From assembly GCA_947450605.1 (NCBI GenBank), contig CANFWB010000007.1, positions 1-58,439 of the forward strand: a DNA stretch of 58,439 bases, in the 5' to 3' direction. The notes under the pieces were generated by a model. The model was not told the DNA's origin, did not search any database, and saw only the letters and a program-made list of their open reading frames with translations. Positions 44,590-54,637 of the stretch are shown piece by piece. The translations under genes and the position numbers were made by a program. The DNA is from Burkholderiaceae bacterium (GTDB taxonomy: Bacteria; Pseudomonadota; Gammaproteobacteria; Burkholderiales; Burkholderiaceae). Numbering within the stretch: position 1 is the stretch's first letter; each line of letters begins with the position of its first letter.

Positions 44590-47286
44590 TCAAACCGTCA
44601 TTGGGTTTGGTTTAGTGGTGTCGATCTCGTATTTCTTGATCGCTTCGGCAAGTTTTTGGCGATCAAGCTGACCAGCATCTACCAAAGAGCGCAAGGCTGT
44701 TAAGACCACCCAGCGACGATCCACTTCAAAGAAGTCGCGTAATTTTTCACGTGTATCAGAACGTCCAAAACCATCTGTACCCAATACCTCGAAACGACGG
44801 CCCATATGCTGAATGGCGGGACGAATTTGCTCAGCGAATAAGCGCACATAGTCCGTCGCAGCAATGACTGGTCCGACGGTATCTTTGAGGCATTTCTCTA
44901 CATGAGATAGAGCTGGTGCAGCAGCTGGATTGAGAAGATTGCTGCGATGAACCCCTGTCCAATCACGACCCAACTCAGTAAAGCTTGGGCAACCCCACAA
45001 ATCAGAAGCAATACCCCAATCTTTATGTAAGATTTCAGCGGCCTCAATGACTTCACGGAAGATCGTGCCTGAACCTAAAAGCTGTACGCGCAATTTTGCA
45101 TTAGCATCGCCAACGGATTTCAGCTTGTACATGCCCTTAATGATGTCCTGCTCAGCACCCTTCGGCATCGCTGGATGAGCGTAGTTTTCATTCATCAAGG
45201 TGATGTAATAGTAGACATCCTCTTGGTCGGCGAGCATGCGACGCATGCCATCCTGAATAACCACGGCAACTTCAAATGAGAATGAAGGATCGTAGCTAAT
45301 GCAGTTTGGAACAGCAGCGCTCCATACCTGGCTATGACCATCTTCGTGCTGCAAACCTTCACCATTGAGAGTGGTTCTACCAGCAGTACCACCCAATAAG
45401 AATCCACGGCTACGCATATCGCCAGCAGCCCAAGCTAAATCACCAATACGCTGGAAGCCAAACATGGAGTAGAAGATGTAGAACGGCAACATCGGCACGC
45501 CATGAGTTGAATAGGAGGTTGCGGCAGCAATCCAATCGCACATACCGCCAGCTTCGTTAATCCCCTCTTGCAAAATCTGGCCAGTCTTGTCTTCCTTGTA
45601 GAACATCAATTGATCATGATCTTCTGGGGTGTAGAGTTGACCCAATTGATTCCAAATACCGAGTTGGCGGAACATGCCTTCCATACCAAAGGTGCGTGAC
45701 TCATCAGGAACAATCGGCACAACGCGTTTACCAAGCACCTTGTCGCGCACAATCGTGTTGAGCATGCGAACAAATGCCATGGTGGTGGAGATCTCACGGC
45801 CTTCGCTTGTAGCTTCTAGCAAGGGCGCAAAAACATCTAAAGCAGGAACTGGCAAACTCTCAGCCTTCATGCGACGTTGCGGTAGATAACCACCTAACTC
45901 TTGACGGCGGGCCTTCATGTACTCAAGCTCTGGACTACCCTCAGCAAATTTCACTAAAGGCATTTCATCTAACTGCTCATCCTTGACGGGAATCTCAAAG
46001 CGATCACGGAAACGACGTACGTCATCCGCATTCATCTTCTTAGCTTGGTGGGCAATATTCATCGCTTCACCAGAACCACCCATACCGTAACCCTTAATGG
46101 TATGAGCCAAAATAACCGTAGGTTGTTCCTTGTGATTTACGGCCGAATGAAAGGCTGCAAATACTTTATGGGGATCATGGCCGCCACGATTGAGCTGCCA
46201 AATCTCATCATCACTCCAGTCGCTTACCAATGCTTTTAACTCGGGTGTATTAAATACAATCTCACGAACATAGGCGCCATTCTTGGCCTTCATTGTTTGA
46301 TACTGGCCATCGACGATTTCACCGAGACGCTGCATCAAGATGCCTTTTTTGTCGCGCGCGAATAAAGCATCCCAATGACCGCCCCAAACGACTTTGATGA
46401 CATTCCAACCAGCGCCACGGAACTCACCCTCGAGCTCTTGAATAATCTTGCCGTTACCACGCACGGGGCCATCAAGACGTTGCAAATTACAGTTCACGAC
46501 AAAGATCAGATTGTCTAATTTTTCACGGCCGGCCATGCCGATAGCACCAAGTGATTCTGGCTCATCCGTTTCACCGTCACCCAAGAAAGCCCACACTTTA
46601 CGACCTTCAGCCTTAATAAATCCACGGTCCTGCATGTAGCGCATAAAACGCGCTTGATAAATAGCCATGATTGGGCCAAGGCCCATAGACACTGTTGGGA
46701 ACTGCCAAAAATCTGGCATCAGCCAAGGGTGTGGGTAACTAGAAATACCTTTGCCGCCGACTTCTTGACGGAAATTATTTAGCTGCTCATCAGCCAAACG
46801 ACCCAGCATATAAGCACGGGCATAAACACCAGGAGCAGAATGGCCCTGAACAAATATGAGATCGCCACCATGATCGGGAGATGGCGCATGCCAAAAATGG
46901 TTGAAGCCTACGTCATACAAAGTTGCTGCAGACTGGAATGATGAAATATGTCCACCAACGTTGGTGTCCTTGTTGGCACGCAAGACCATAGCCATGGCAT
47001 TCCAGCGTGTATATGAACGAATGCGGTGCTCTACATTTTGATCTCCAGGTAGGCGCGCTTGCTGCTCTACCGGAATCGTATTGATGTAAGGTGTTTCTGC
47101 ATGGAATGGTTGATTTACACCGTTAACTCGAGCATGAGAAATTTGCTGGTCTATGAGATAAGCAGCTCTTTCGGGACCCTCATTCCGAATCACGCCATCT
47201 AGTGCTTGTAACCACTCTTGGGTTTCACCTGGATCCGCATCTTGCTTTCCTGCGCTACCCAAAATTTGTTCTGGAACTGCTGCCAT
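44590..47286 (-). CDS. aceE: Pyruvate dehydrogenase E1 (homodimeric)
   Basis: An 898-residue thiamine-diphosphate E1 that decarboxylates pyruvate and acetylates the lipoyl arm of E2. The ThDP/Mg motif starts at GDGETDEPES and ends at NCNLQRLDGPVRGNG. Further marks are HTIKGYGMGGSGEAMNIAHQ and the C-terminal FGRSDTREKLRDFFEVD. Length is normal for AceE. First gene of the operon; its promoter region faces a histidine kinase gene and contains direct and inverted repeats. Confidence 0.98.
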   Translation of the reverse strand: MAAVPEQILGSAGKQDADPGETQEWLQALDGVIRNEGPERAAYLIDQQISHARVNGVNQPFHAETPYINTIPVEQQARLPGDQNVEHRIRSYTRWNAMAMVLRANKDTNVGGHISSFQSAATLYDVGFNHFWHAPSPDHGGDLIFVQGHSAPGVYARAYMLGRLADEQLNNFRQEVGGKGISSYPHPWLMPDFWQFPTVSMGLGPIMAIYQARFMRYMQDRGFIKAEGRKVWAFLGDGETDEPESLGAIGMAGREKLDNLIFVVNCNLQRLDGPVRGNGKIIQELEGEFRGAGWNVIKVVWGGHWDALFARDKKGILMQRLGEIVDGQYQTMKAKNGAYVREIVFNTPELKALVSDWSDDEIWQLNRGGHDPHKVFAAFHSAVNHKEQPTVILAHTIKGYGMGGSGEAMNIAHQAKKMNADDVRRFRDRFEIPVKDEQLDEMPLVKFAEGSPELEYMKARRQELGGYLPQRRMKAESLPVPALDVFAPLLEATSEGREISTTMAFVRMLNTIVRDKVLGKRVVPIVPDESRTFGMEGMFRQLGIWNQLGQLYTPEDHDQLMFYKEDKTGQILQEGINEAGGMCDWIAAATSYSTHGVPMLPFYIFYSMFGFQRIGDLAWAAGDMRSRGFLLGGTAGRTTLNGEGLQHEDGHSQVWSAAVPNCISYDPSFSFEVAVVIQDGMRRMLADQEDVYYYITLMNENYAHPAMPKGAEQDIIKGMYKLKSVGDANAKLRVQLLGSGTIFREVIEAAEILHKDWGIASDLWGCPSFTELGRDWTGVHRSNLLNPAAAPALSHVEKCLKDTVGPVIAATDYVRLFAEQIRPAIQHMGRRFEVLGTDGFGRSDTREKLRDFFEVDRRWVVLTALRSLVDAGQLDRQKLAEAIKKYEIDTTKPNPMTV

Positions 47287-47370
47287 AAACTGCCTCCATT
47301 AGTTACATCAGTGTTATTGATTCACTCTATAGCCAATATTCTAGGAAGGTCTATGGGTGTAAACAAGCAA

Positions 47371-47423
47371 TTTTTCACATAATGATAGTATTTTTCACTA
47401 TGTGGTAATTTGTTGCAATGCAA
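47371..47423. promoter_or_regulatory. Divergent control region between aceE and the sensor kinase
   Basis: TTTTTCAC occurs at 47371-47378 and 47391-47398, a direct repeat with a 20-bp period. CACATA (47376-47381) and TATGTG (47399-47404) make an inverted repeat over the same stretch. The palindrome TTGCAATGCAA follows at 47413-47423. The repeats could bind the FixJ-like response regulator or a PDH regulator; this is inference. Confidence 0.45.
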
Positions 47424-47489
47424 AGATATGCTCGATATAGGGCAAATCCACAGGATAACGCTGTTGATCAGGCAAAATAAGCCGATTAC

Positions 47490-50024
47490 ATGAAAAAATT
47501 CGCATTTTCAATCTGGCAACTTAAGCCCGTGAAGTGGCTCCGTCGCATACGGGGTTTTAAGCTTGTCTACACCCCACTAATAGCGATTGTGCTTTTCACT
47601 ATAGTCATGGGGGTGATTATGGGCACCCTGCAACTACAGGAAAAAAGTCAGCAAGAAGCTGCCTTATTTAGAGAGCTCTCCTTCGCAAAACAGCGAATTC
47701 AATTACGTTTTGCAAACAACACTGATGTTCTGCAATCTATCGGAAGAGACTATGTCAGCGCAGCTGAGCCAGCCAAAGCAAAAGATAATTTTATTGTTCA
47801 GGCAGAAAATCTACTGCAGAGTAATCATGAAATTTCGCAAATTATTTGGATCAATGAAATTGGACAACGTCAGTGGAAAATTCCACTGGATAACCTGAAG
47901 ACGGACTGGTTCAACAAATTTGAAAATGCTAGTGCACTGAACCAGGCGTTGAAAAAAACAATTGAATTAAGTGCCGCAACAAATAGACCGGCATTTAGCC
48001 AATTCATTTCACTAGAGGTTCCTAGTGAAGAGCTCATATCAAAAGAAATCCGCAATGTCTTTTGGCAGGCGGTCCCCCAAATTTCTGGGGGAGAGATAAA
48101 GGGAATGGTTGCAGTACTCTATACAACGCAGGGTCTTCTCGAAATGATCCCCGGGGAACTTAAAAGCCAATACCGATTTACATTGATTACAGATGGCGAA
48201 CAAGTCCTAGCGATTTCGTCTGATAAAAATACGCCTAAGCGTGCTTTTAGCAACCAAACTAGCCTTGATATTGGCGTGCTCAGCCCCAATCTCAGCCTGC
48301 GTATAGACACCTATCCCCCAGCTACGAATCTCACTTTTAGAATGCTAATTGGTGTAGTGCTTGGCTTGAGTGCATTTGTGATTTGGAGCTTGTGGTCAGT
48401 ATTAAAACAAATGCAGGTTCGCCAAGAAGCCGAAGCGAATCTTCGCGCAGAAACCAATTTTCGTAGCGCCATGGAAAACTCAACTCCCGTTGGCATCCGC
48501 GCTCACGACATGAATAAAACAATCACCTATGTCAACCCAGCATTTTGTGAAATGACGGGCTGGTCTGCCAACGAACTCATTGGACAAAACCCACCGTTTG
48601 CCTTTTGGCCCGAAGGATTAAAAGGTGAGTTGACTGAAAAGATGAATAAGGCCCTCACACTCGCTTTGAGTCAAGAAAAGAAAATTGGTATCGAAGGTTC
48701 AATTCTGCATCGCAATGGCACTGTGATGCAGACGCGGACTTTTATTGCGCCATTGATCAATGAAAAAGGGAATCAAACGGGCTGGGTTACTTCATTAATT
48801 GATATTTCCGAGCCAAAGAAAATTCGTGAAGAATTGGCAGCCTCACAAGAGCGTTTTGTGACGGTGTTGGAGGGTTTAGATGCAGCAGTTTCAGTAGTGT
48901 CAAATGAAACTGGAAATCTGCTATTTGCAAACCGTTTTTATCGTGAGCGTTTTGGCAATACGTCTAAAGGCCATTTTGAATTAGCTGGCGGTGACATCAT
49001 TCAAAATACGATGCCAGCCTTATCTGAAGAATCTGGTAGCACAACAACTACCAGCACTCCACCTCCCTTTTTGTACCAGGAGTCTGAGTCGGAAGAGATT
49101 CAACTTCTCGATGAAGTTACGGGAACTTCAAAATGGTACGAAGTTCGCAGACGTTTTGTTCCTTGGGTAGATGGGCATTTGGCACAACTTCTGATTGCCA
49201 CCGACATTACCATTCGAATTGAAGCGGATGATGTAGCTCGTCAACAAGAAGAGCGTATGCAATTTACTAGTCGCTTAACCACCATGGGTGAAATGGCCTC
49301 TTCATTGGCTCATGAATTAAACCAACCCCTCGCCGCAATCTCAAACTACTGCATGGGTGTGGCAAAACGTTTACAAGGTCACCTGGATCCCGTCTTACAA
49401 AAAGACATTCTTCCAGCGTTAGAAAAAGCATCTGATCAAGCCCATAGAGCTGGAACTATTATTCAGCGCATCAAGGGCTTTGTGAAGCGCAGTGAACCGC
49501 AACGTAAGTCCTGCGATATCAGTGAAATTATTAATGATGCAGTAGGTTTAGTGGAAATTGAAGCCCACCGCCATCGCCTGAGCATCAGCACCGAAATTGC
49601 GGAAAATCTACCCCTAGTGGACTTGGATCCCGTCTTAATCCTGCAGGTCTTCGTCAACCTCCTCAAGAACTCGCTTGACAGCATGAGAGAGGTTTACCCT
49701 CTTTCCTCTCGGTGGTCAGCGCCCCCAGTGCGGATTTCAGCAGATCTTGAAACAAGTACTTTTCCAGCCATGCTTCGCATTCAGGTGACAGATAGCGGCG
49801 GCGGAATCGCAGAATCGGTCATAGAACGTATGTTTGAGCCTTTTTTTAGCACCAAAAGCGATGGAATGGGCATGGGCTTGAATATTTGCCGGTCAGTGAT
49901 CGAGTCTCACCAGGGCCGTCTTTGGGCTAAAAATCGGATGGATGCGGAACATACGAAGCTAGCTGGCTGCACCTTTACAATACTATTACCCTTAGAATCC
50001 CCGGGCTCCGAAGTCACTACTTAA
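47490..50024 (+). CDS. PAS-domain sensor histidine kinase (FixL/DctB type)
   Basis: An 844-residue membrane kinase. One helix (about 30-52) leads to a periplasmic sensing domain of roughly 220 residues, then a second helix (about 280-305). Two PAS domains follow (about 320-440 and 450-570), the first with YVNPAFCEMTGWSANELIGQNPPFAFWP. The dimerisation/phosphorylation box is SSLAHELNQPLAAISNY with H608. The ATPase has NLLKNSLDSM and GMGMGLNICRSVIESHQG. PAS1 shows no clear haem-binding His of true FixL. It is cotranscribed with the response regulator and divergent from aceE, so it may sense a carboxylate or redox cue. Confidence 0.92.
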   Translation: MKKFAFSIWQLKPVKWLRRIRGFKLVYTPLIAIVLFTIVMGVIMGTLQLQEKSQQEAALFRELSFAKQRIQLRFANNTDVLQSIGRDYVSAAEPAKAKDNFIVQAENLLQSNHEISQIIWINEIGQRQWKIPLDNLKTDWFNKFENASALNQALKKTIELSAATNRPAFSQFISLEVPSEELISKEIRNVFWQAVPQISGGEIKGMVAVLYTTQGLLEMIPGELKSQYRFTLITDGEQVLAISSDKNTPKRAFSNQTSLDIGVLSPNLSLRIDTYPPATNLTFRMLIGVVLGLSAFVIWSLWSVLKQMQVRQEAEANLRAETNFRSAMENSTPVGIRAHDMNKTITYVNPAFCEMTGWSANELIGQNPPFAFWPEGLKGELTEKMNKALTLALSQEKKIGIEGSILHRNGTVMQTRTFIAPLINEKGNQTGWVTSLIDISEPKKIREELAASQERFVTVLEGLDAAVSVVSNETGNLLFANRFYRERFGNTSKGHFELAGGDIIQNTMPALSEESGSTTTTSTPPPFLYQESESEEIQLLDEVTGTSKWYEVRRRFVPWVDGHLAQLLIATDITIRIEADDVARQQEERMQFTSRLTTMGEMASSLAHELNQPLAAISNYCMGVAKRLQGHLDPVLQKDILPALEKASDQAHRAGTIIQRIKGFVKRSEPQRKSCDISEIINDAVGLVEIEAHRHRLSISTEIAENLPLVDLDPVLILQVFVNLLKNSLDSMREVYPLSSRWSAPPVRISADLETSTFPAMLRIQVTDSGGGIAESVIERMFEPFFSTKSDGMGMGLNICRSVIESHQGRLWAKNRMDAEHTKLAGCTFTILLPLESPGSEVTT

Positions 50025-50061
50025 TTTATGTAATTTTTTAGATTTATCTGCGAGAGCGAAT

Positions 50062-50709
50062 ATGAATATCAGTGCTACTACCAAACCCAATCAAGCTGAA
50101 GTGGTTTATGTTGTGGATGACGACGAGGCTGTTCGCGACTCCCTCACCTGGCTGCTGGAAAGTAATGGCTATGTGGTTCGCTGTCACGCTAGTGCTGAAC
50201 GATTCTTGCAGTCTCTCCAAAGCACGGATAAATCTACGATCTCTTGCGCCATCCTCGATGTTCGCATGTCAGGCATGTCTGGACTTGAATTACAAGAACG
50301 CTTGATTAGTGAAAATTTGCCAATGCCTGTTGCCTTTATTACCGGCCACGGAGATGTCTCTATGGCTGTCTCCACCATGAAACGTGGTGCCGTCGATTTC
50401 ATTGAAAAACCATTCAAAGAAAATGATCTCTGTGGTTTGGTGGATCGCATGCTCGCTAAAGCACGCATCGATTATTCACAAGCAAGTCAACGCAAGATTA
50501 CCCAAAGCCTATTAAGCAAGCTAACAGGTCGTGAGCGCCAAGTGCTCGAACGCATTGTGGCCGGGCGCCTGAACAAACAGATTGCAGATGATCTTGGTAT
50601 CTCCATTAAAACGGTAGAGGCGCATCGCGCCAACATCATGGAAAAACTGAATGTCAATACCGTTGCCGACCTCCTCCGCTTAGCACTCTCAGACCCACAA
50701 CCTAATTAA
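50062..50709 (+). CDS. FixJ/NarL-type response regulator
   Basis: A 215-residue response regulator. The receiver has the acidic pair in VVDDDEAVRDSL, the phospho-accepting D66 in ILDVRMSGMSGLEL, and the Lys in FIEKPFKE. The C-terminal LuxR-type HTH is LTGRERQVLERIVAGRLNKQIADDLGISIKTVEAHRANIMEKL. The sequence is close to FixJ/TtrR. It lies 37 bp after the kinase gene. The target is unknown, but divergent aceE and downstream folD are candidates. Confidence 0.94.
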   Translation: MNISATTKPNQAEVVYVVDDDEAVRDSLTWLLESNGYVVRCHASAERFLQSLQSTDKSTISCAILDVRMSGMSGLELQERLISENLPMPVAFITGHGDVSMAVSTMKRGAVDFIEKPFKENDLCGLVDRMLAKARIDYSQASQRKITQSLLSKLTGRERQVLERIVAGRLNKQIADDLGISIKTVEAHRANIMEKLNVNTVADLLRLALSDPQPN

Positions 50710-50715
50710 TTACTT

Positions 50716-51570
50716 ATGCCCGCACAATTACTTGATGGCGTTGCCTTATCTAAAAAAATTCGTACCGAAATTGCTGCACGTGGCGCAATTGTTACCGCCA
50801 AAGGCGTCAGACCAGGTTTAGCGGTGATTGTTGTTGGCGAAAATCCCGCCAGCCAGGTTTATGTCAGAAATAAAGTGAAGGCCTGCGAGGATGTTGGCTT
50901 TCATTCGGTCTTAGAGCGCTACTCTGTAGAGCTGGGCGAGGAAGAGCTGCTGGCCCGCATCGCCACGCTCAATGCTGATCCAGCAATACATGGCATTTTG
51001 GTTCAACTGCCGCTTCCAGAACATATTGCAGCAGAGCGCGTGCTTGAAGCCATTTCACCCGAGAAAGATGTAGACGGTTTTCATGTGGCGAATGCTGGCG
51101 CCTTAATGGTCGGGCAACCCGAATTCAAGCCTTGCACGCCTTATGGGTGTATGAAAATACTAGAAAGTATTGATTACCCTATTCGTGGCGCACGTGCTGT
51201 GATCGTTGGCGCCTCCAATATTGTAGGTAAGCCCATGGCCATGTTGCTGCTCCAAGCTGGCGCAACGGTCACAATCTGCAATAGCAAGACCCGAGACCTG
51301 GCACACCATACCAAGGACGCAGATATTCTGGTGGTTGCTACCGGCAAGCCAAAAATGATTACTGGTGACATGGTTAAAACTGGTGCCGTCGTGATCGATG
51401 TTGGAATCAATCGCCTGCCGGATGGAAAGCTTTGCGGCGATGTTGACTTTGATACCGCTAAATATATTGCCGGCTGGATTACGCCCGTTCCTGGTGGCGT
51501 AGGCCCCATGACCATCACTATGCTCTTGATGAACACGCTTGAGGCCGCAGAAAAAGCAGCAAAGCCTTAG
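50716..51570 (+). CDS. folD: Bifunctional methylenetetrahydrofolate dehydrogenase/cyclohydrolase
   Basis: A 284-residue FolD, which interconverts 5,10-methylene- and 10-formyl-tetrahydrofolate using [21 protein letters not shown] carries the catalytic Tyr and Lys; [51 protein letters not shown] (NADP) and [14 protein letters not shown] are the family signatures. It starts six bases after the response regulator, an unusual link between a two-component system and folate metabolism that may be only positional. Confidence 0.97.
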   Translation: MPAQLLDGVALSKKIRTEIAARGAIVTAKGVRPGLAVIVVGENPASQVYVRNKVKACEDVGFHSVLERYSVELGEEELLARIATLNADPAIHGILVQLPLPEHIAAERVLEAISPEKDVDGFHVANAGALMVGQPEFKPCTPYGCMKILESIDYPIRGARAVIVGASNIVGKPMAMLLLQAGATVTICNSKTRDLAHHTKDADILVVATGKPKMITGDMVKTGAVVIDVGINRLPDGKLCGDVDFDTAKYIAGWITPVPGGVGPMTITMLLMNTLEAAEKAAKP

Positions 51571-51589
51571 ATCCATTAAGCTAGAGGGT

Positions 51590-53716
51590 ATGACTATATC
51601 CTCACCCCCAAAGCCTTCTACTGAACTTCAAAAGAATCCATTAATTTCATTTGGTGGGGGTATTGCTACCTACTCCGAAATCAAGCCCAGCGATATTGCA
51701 CCCGCAATTGAATTTCTACTGGAGCAGGCGCAATATGCGGTAGACCAGGCAGTCAACCCAAACACACCAGCAAGGTGGAATGATTTGGTCGAGCCCCTTG
51801 AGGATGCAACTGAATCATTAAGTAGATCTTGGGGCGTGATCTCTCATCTCAATAGCGTTGCAGATACACCAGAACTTCGAAGTGCCTACGGCGACATGAT
51901 GCCCAAGGTCACCGCCTTCTTCTCAAGCTTGGGACAGAATCTTGCACTTTATCAAAAGTTTAAGGAACTGAGCCAAAGTGATGGCTTTTCTACATTAAAT
52001 CCTGCCCAGAAAAAAGTGATTGAGAACTCTTTGAGGGATTTTCGTCTAGGGGGCGCAGAACTATCAGATGCACAAAAACCCCGATTTGCAGAAATTCAAG
52101 ATGAACAGGCTTTATTAGGTAAAGCTTTTTCTGATCATGTGTTGGACGCAACGGATGGATTCGTGCATGTGGTTCAAGATCTCTCTGATTTAGCCGGGCT
52201 TCCAGAAGATGCAATCGCTGCGGCCGCTGAACTGGCGACGCAAAAGAATCTCCAGGGCTGGGCATTTACATTGCACTTCCCCTCTTATTACCCGGTCATG
52301 CAATATTCAGAGAATCGAGAGTTGCGCCAAATGATGTATGAGGCCTATGTCACGCGAGCTTCCGAGTTGGGACCGCAATACTCCAAGGGCAACATTACCT
52401 GGGACAATACGCAGAACATGCTGGATCAATTACGCCTACGTGATGAAGAAGCTAGGATGCTGGGCTTTGAGAATTTTGCAGCATTGAGTTTGGCCCCAAA
52501 AATGGCAAACAGCGTTGATGAAGTAGATCTCTTTCTGACGAACTTTGCTATGAAGGCAAAACCATTTGCCCAGAAAGATTGGCGAGAGCTTTGTGGGTTT
52601 GCTAAGGCAGAACTTGCACTGGATAATGGACTTGAGCCCTGGGATGTTCCATTTGCTGCTGAATGCTTAAAGCAAGCGCGTTACTCTTTTTCTGAGAATG
52701 AGCTCAAGCAATATTTCCCTCTACCCAAAGTGTTGGATGGATTATTCGGAGTTATCCAGACGCTATTTGGTGTCAACATTGAATCCACGAACTTACCGAC
52801 CTGGCACGCTGATGTTCAGTCTTTTTCTGTAAAAAATACTGCGGGCAACATCGTCGCCTACTTTTATTTAGACCCTTATGCCCGACCTGGTAAGCGAGGC
52901 GGCGCCTGGATGGATGATGCTCGCGGTCGCAGAGAATTAACGAATGGGGAAATTCAAATACCAGTCGCGTATTTAGTGTGCAACTTTGCTCCACCTGTAA
53001 AGGTAGATGGCGTATTGCGTCAGCCCACCATTACCCATGATGATGTGATCACCCTCTTTCATGAAAGTGGTCATGGTCTACATCATCTCCTTACCCAAGT
53101 TGGCGCCTTAGGCGTTTCTGGTATCAATGGCGTTGAATGGGATGCAGTGGAATTACCAAGTCAATTTATGGAGAACTTCTGCTGGGAATGGGAAGTCTTA
53201 GAAAGCATGACTGCGCATGTGGAGACCGGAAAACCGTTGCCGCGTGAATTATTTGAAAAAATTCTTGCAGCCAAGAACTTTCAGAATGGCTTAATGACCT
53301 TGAGACAAATTGTCATGTCATTAACCGACTGGAGACTGCACTCGCTTTTTAATACCAAAGATGTGCAAAATCAGTCTGTACTCGACCTGACTCGCAAGAT
53401 TGCGGATGACTTTAATGTAATCCCCCAACCTGAAATCTCTCGCTGGATTAATACCTTTAGCCATATCTTTGCTGGCGGCTATGCAGCCGGTTACTACAGC
53501 TATAAGTGGGCTGAAGTGCTATCCGCTGATGTGTATGCAGCATTTGAAGAGGCTGCCAAACTCTCTGGAAGTGTTCTGGATGCTGAAACTGGGAAGCGGT
53601 ACCGTACTGAAATTTTAGAAGTCGGCGGTAGTCGCCCTGCTGCCGAATCCTTCAAAGCTTTTAGGGGTCGGGAGCCTAGCATTGACGCACTACTGCGTCA
53701 TGGTGGACTGGCTTAG
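51590..53716 (+). CDS. prlC: M3-family oligopeptidase (oligopeptidase A-like)
   Basis: A 708-residue cytoplasmic zinc peptidase that degrades oligopeptides and signal peptides. The zinc site is HESGHGLHHLL, with the third ligand Glu in NGVEWDAVELPSQFMENF. YAAGYYSYKWAEVLSADVYAAFEE and the C-terminal GGSRPAAESFKAFRGREPSIDALLRHGGL complete the M3 pattern. The ATG at 51590, with AGAGGG before it, is preferred over an in-frame upstream start inside folD. A hairpin follows the stop. Confidence 0.93.
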   Translation: MTISSPPKPSTELQKNPLISFGGGIATYSEIKPSDIAPAIEFLLEQAQYAVDQAVNPNTPARWNDLVEPLEDATESLSRSWGVISHLNSVADTPELRSAYGDMMPKVTAFFSSLGQNLALYQKFKELSQSDGFSTLNPAQKKVIENSLRDFRLGGAELSDAQKPRFAEIQDEQALLGKAFSDHVLDATDGFVHVVQDLSDLAGLPEDAIAAAAELATQKNLQGWAFTLHFPSYYPVMQYSENRELRQMMYEAYVTRASELGPQYSKGNITWDNTQNMLDQLRLRDEEARMLGFENFAALSLAPKMANSVDEVDLFLTNFAMKAKPFAQKDWRELCGFAKAELALDNGLEPWDVPFAAECLKQARYSFSENELKQYFPLPKVLDGLFGVIQTLFGVNIESTNLPTWHADVQSFSVKNTAGNIVAYFYLDPYARPGKRGGAWMDDARGRRELTNGEIQIPVAYLVCNFAPPVKVDGVLRQPTITHDDVITLFHESGHGLHHLLTQVGALGVSGINGVEWDAVELPSQFMENFCWEWEVLESMTAHVETGKPLPRELFEKILAAKNFQNGLMTLRQIVMSLTDWRLHSLFNTKDVQNQSVLDLTRKIADDFNVIPQPEISRWINTFSHIFAGGYAAGYYSYKWAEVLSADVYAAFEEAAKLSGSVLDAETGKRYRTEILEVGGSRPAAESFKAFRGREPSIDALLRHGGLA

Positions 53717-53735
53717 TGATCGCACCATCTAAGCA

Positions 53736-53759
53736 TTGGGCATCATTATTGACGCCCAA
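53736..53759 (+). terminator. Hairpin after the M3 peptidase gene
   Basis: TTGGGC (53736-53741) pairs with GCCCAA (53754-53759) across a 12-base loop, 19 bp after the stop. No T run follows, so it is a weak terminator or an mRNA 3' structure. Nothing else recognisable lies in 53717-53854. Confidence 0.4.
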
Positions 53760-53854
53760 CATTCCAGGATATAAGGGCAGCTAAGGACCTAGATTACAAG
53801 CCATTGCTGTTGCTCTTACAAAAAGAAAAACTACTGGGGGCTCGGAAGTGGCAT

Positions 53855-54526
53855 CTAGGACAATAGTCCGCCCACCAAGCTCATCGTTAGACCCAAGAGG
53901 GTCGCATTAAAAACAAAAGATAAAAGGCTGTGCGCTGTAACTAAGTTTCGAATGGATGGCTCAACAATAATAATATCGGCGGTTTGACAGGTCATGCCAA
54001 TCACCACTGAGAAATGAAAAAAGTCCGAGTAGGCTGGGTATCTGGTTCCTAGAAAGACTAATGGCGGATATTCAGAACCCTCTTTTAAATGAGCATAATA
54101 AGCATGCGCGTAATGCAGAGCATAGGCTGTGTGTAAAACCATCCAGGAAATAGCAAAGGTTACCCCTGTCATCAGCACCCCAAGTATTCGCTCCTTCAAT
54201 GGAATTTGATCCACGCTTCCCACGTGTATAAAAATAGCAAGCAAACTCACTACGCTCGCTAACAAAGAAATAATATAGATCAGCAATTGACCGTCATCTT
54301 GACGCGCACTCAGATGAGATATTTTTTTTCTATTGAAATACTGCATCATCACAAATACCAAAATGAGATATGTTGCGGAGGCTGCACTCCAAGACATCAA
54401 AAAACGAGTTGAAAGGTAATACCCCTCAAGAAGAAAGTAAGTGGCGACACCCACAATAATGGCGTATAAAAGCCTAGGCTTTGCTTTAATTAATAACCAG
54501 TGAAAATTTACCAACTTATCTCCCAT
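53855..54526 (-). CDS. DUF1345 membrane protein
   Basis: A 223-residue inner-membrane protein with five or six helices, of the DUF1345 family; function unknown. KAKPRLLYAIIVGVATYFL, the central RQDDGQLLIYIISLLASVVSLLAIF, ISWMVLHTAYALHYAHAYYAHL, YSDFFHFSVVIGMTCQTADI and SLLSFVFNATLLGLTMSLV match the family from end to end. The start at 54526 (MGDKLVNFHW) fits the usual family length. The same frame extends 37 codons further up to 54637 with another hydrophobic stretch, and that longer start cannot be excluded. Monocistronic. Confidence 0.78.
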   Translation of the reverse strand: MGDKLVNFHWLLIKAKPRLLYAIIVGVATYFLLEGYYLSTRFLMSWSAASATYLILVFVMMQYFNRKKISHLSARQDDGQLLIYIISLLASVVSLLAIFIHVGSVDQIPLKERILGVLMTGVTFAISWMVLHTAYALHYAHAYYAHLKEGSEYPPLVFLGTRYPAYSDFFHFSVVIGMTCQTADIIIVEPSIRNLVTAHSLLSFVFNATLLGLTMSLVGGLLS

Positions 54527-54637
54527 CGCGACCACAATAAAACTCTTTTCGAATGACATTACTAAGATTAGGAATAAATAAGGCGCCACATTTACAAGGC
54601 CTAATGCACACAAGACTATTACTGAATAATATCTCAT

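Noticed and set aside
47447..47460. DnaA-box-like sequence near CCACAGGATAACG
   Set aside because: It does not match TTATNCACA on either strand, and there is no cluster of boxes or replication gene nearby.
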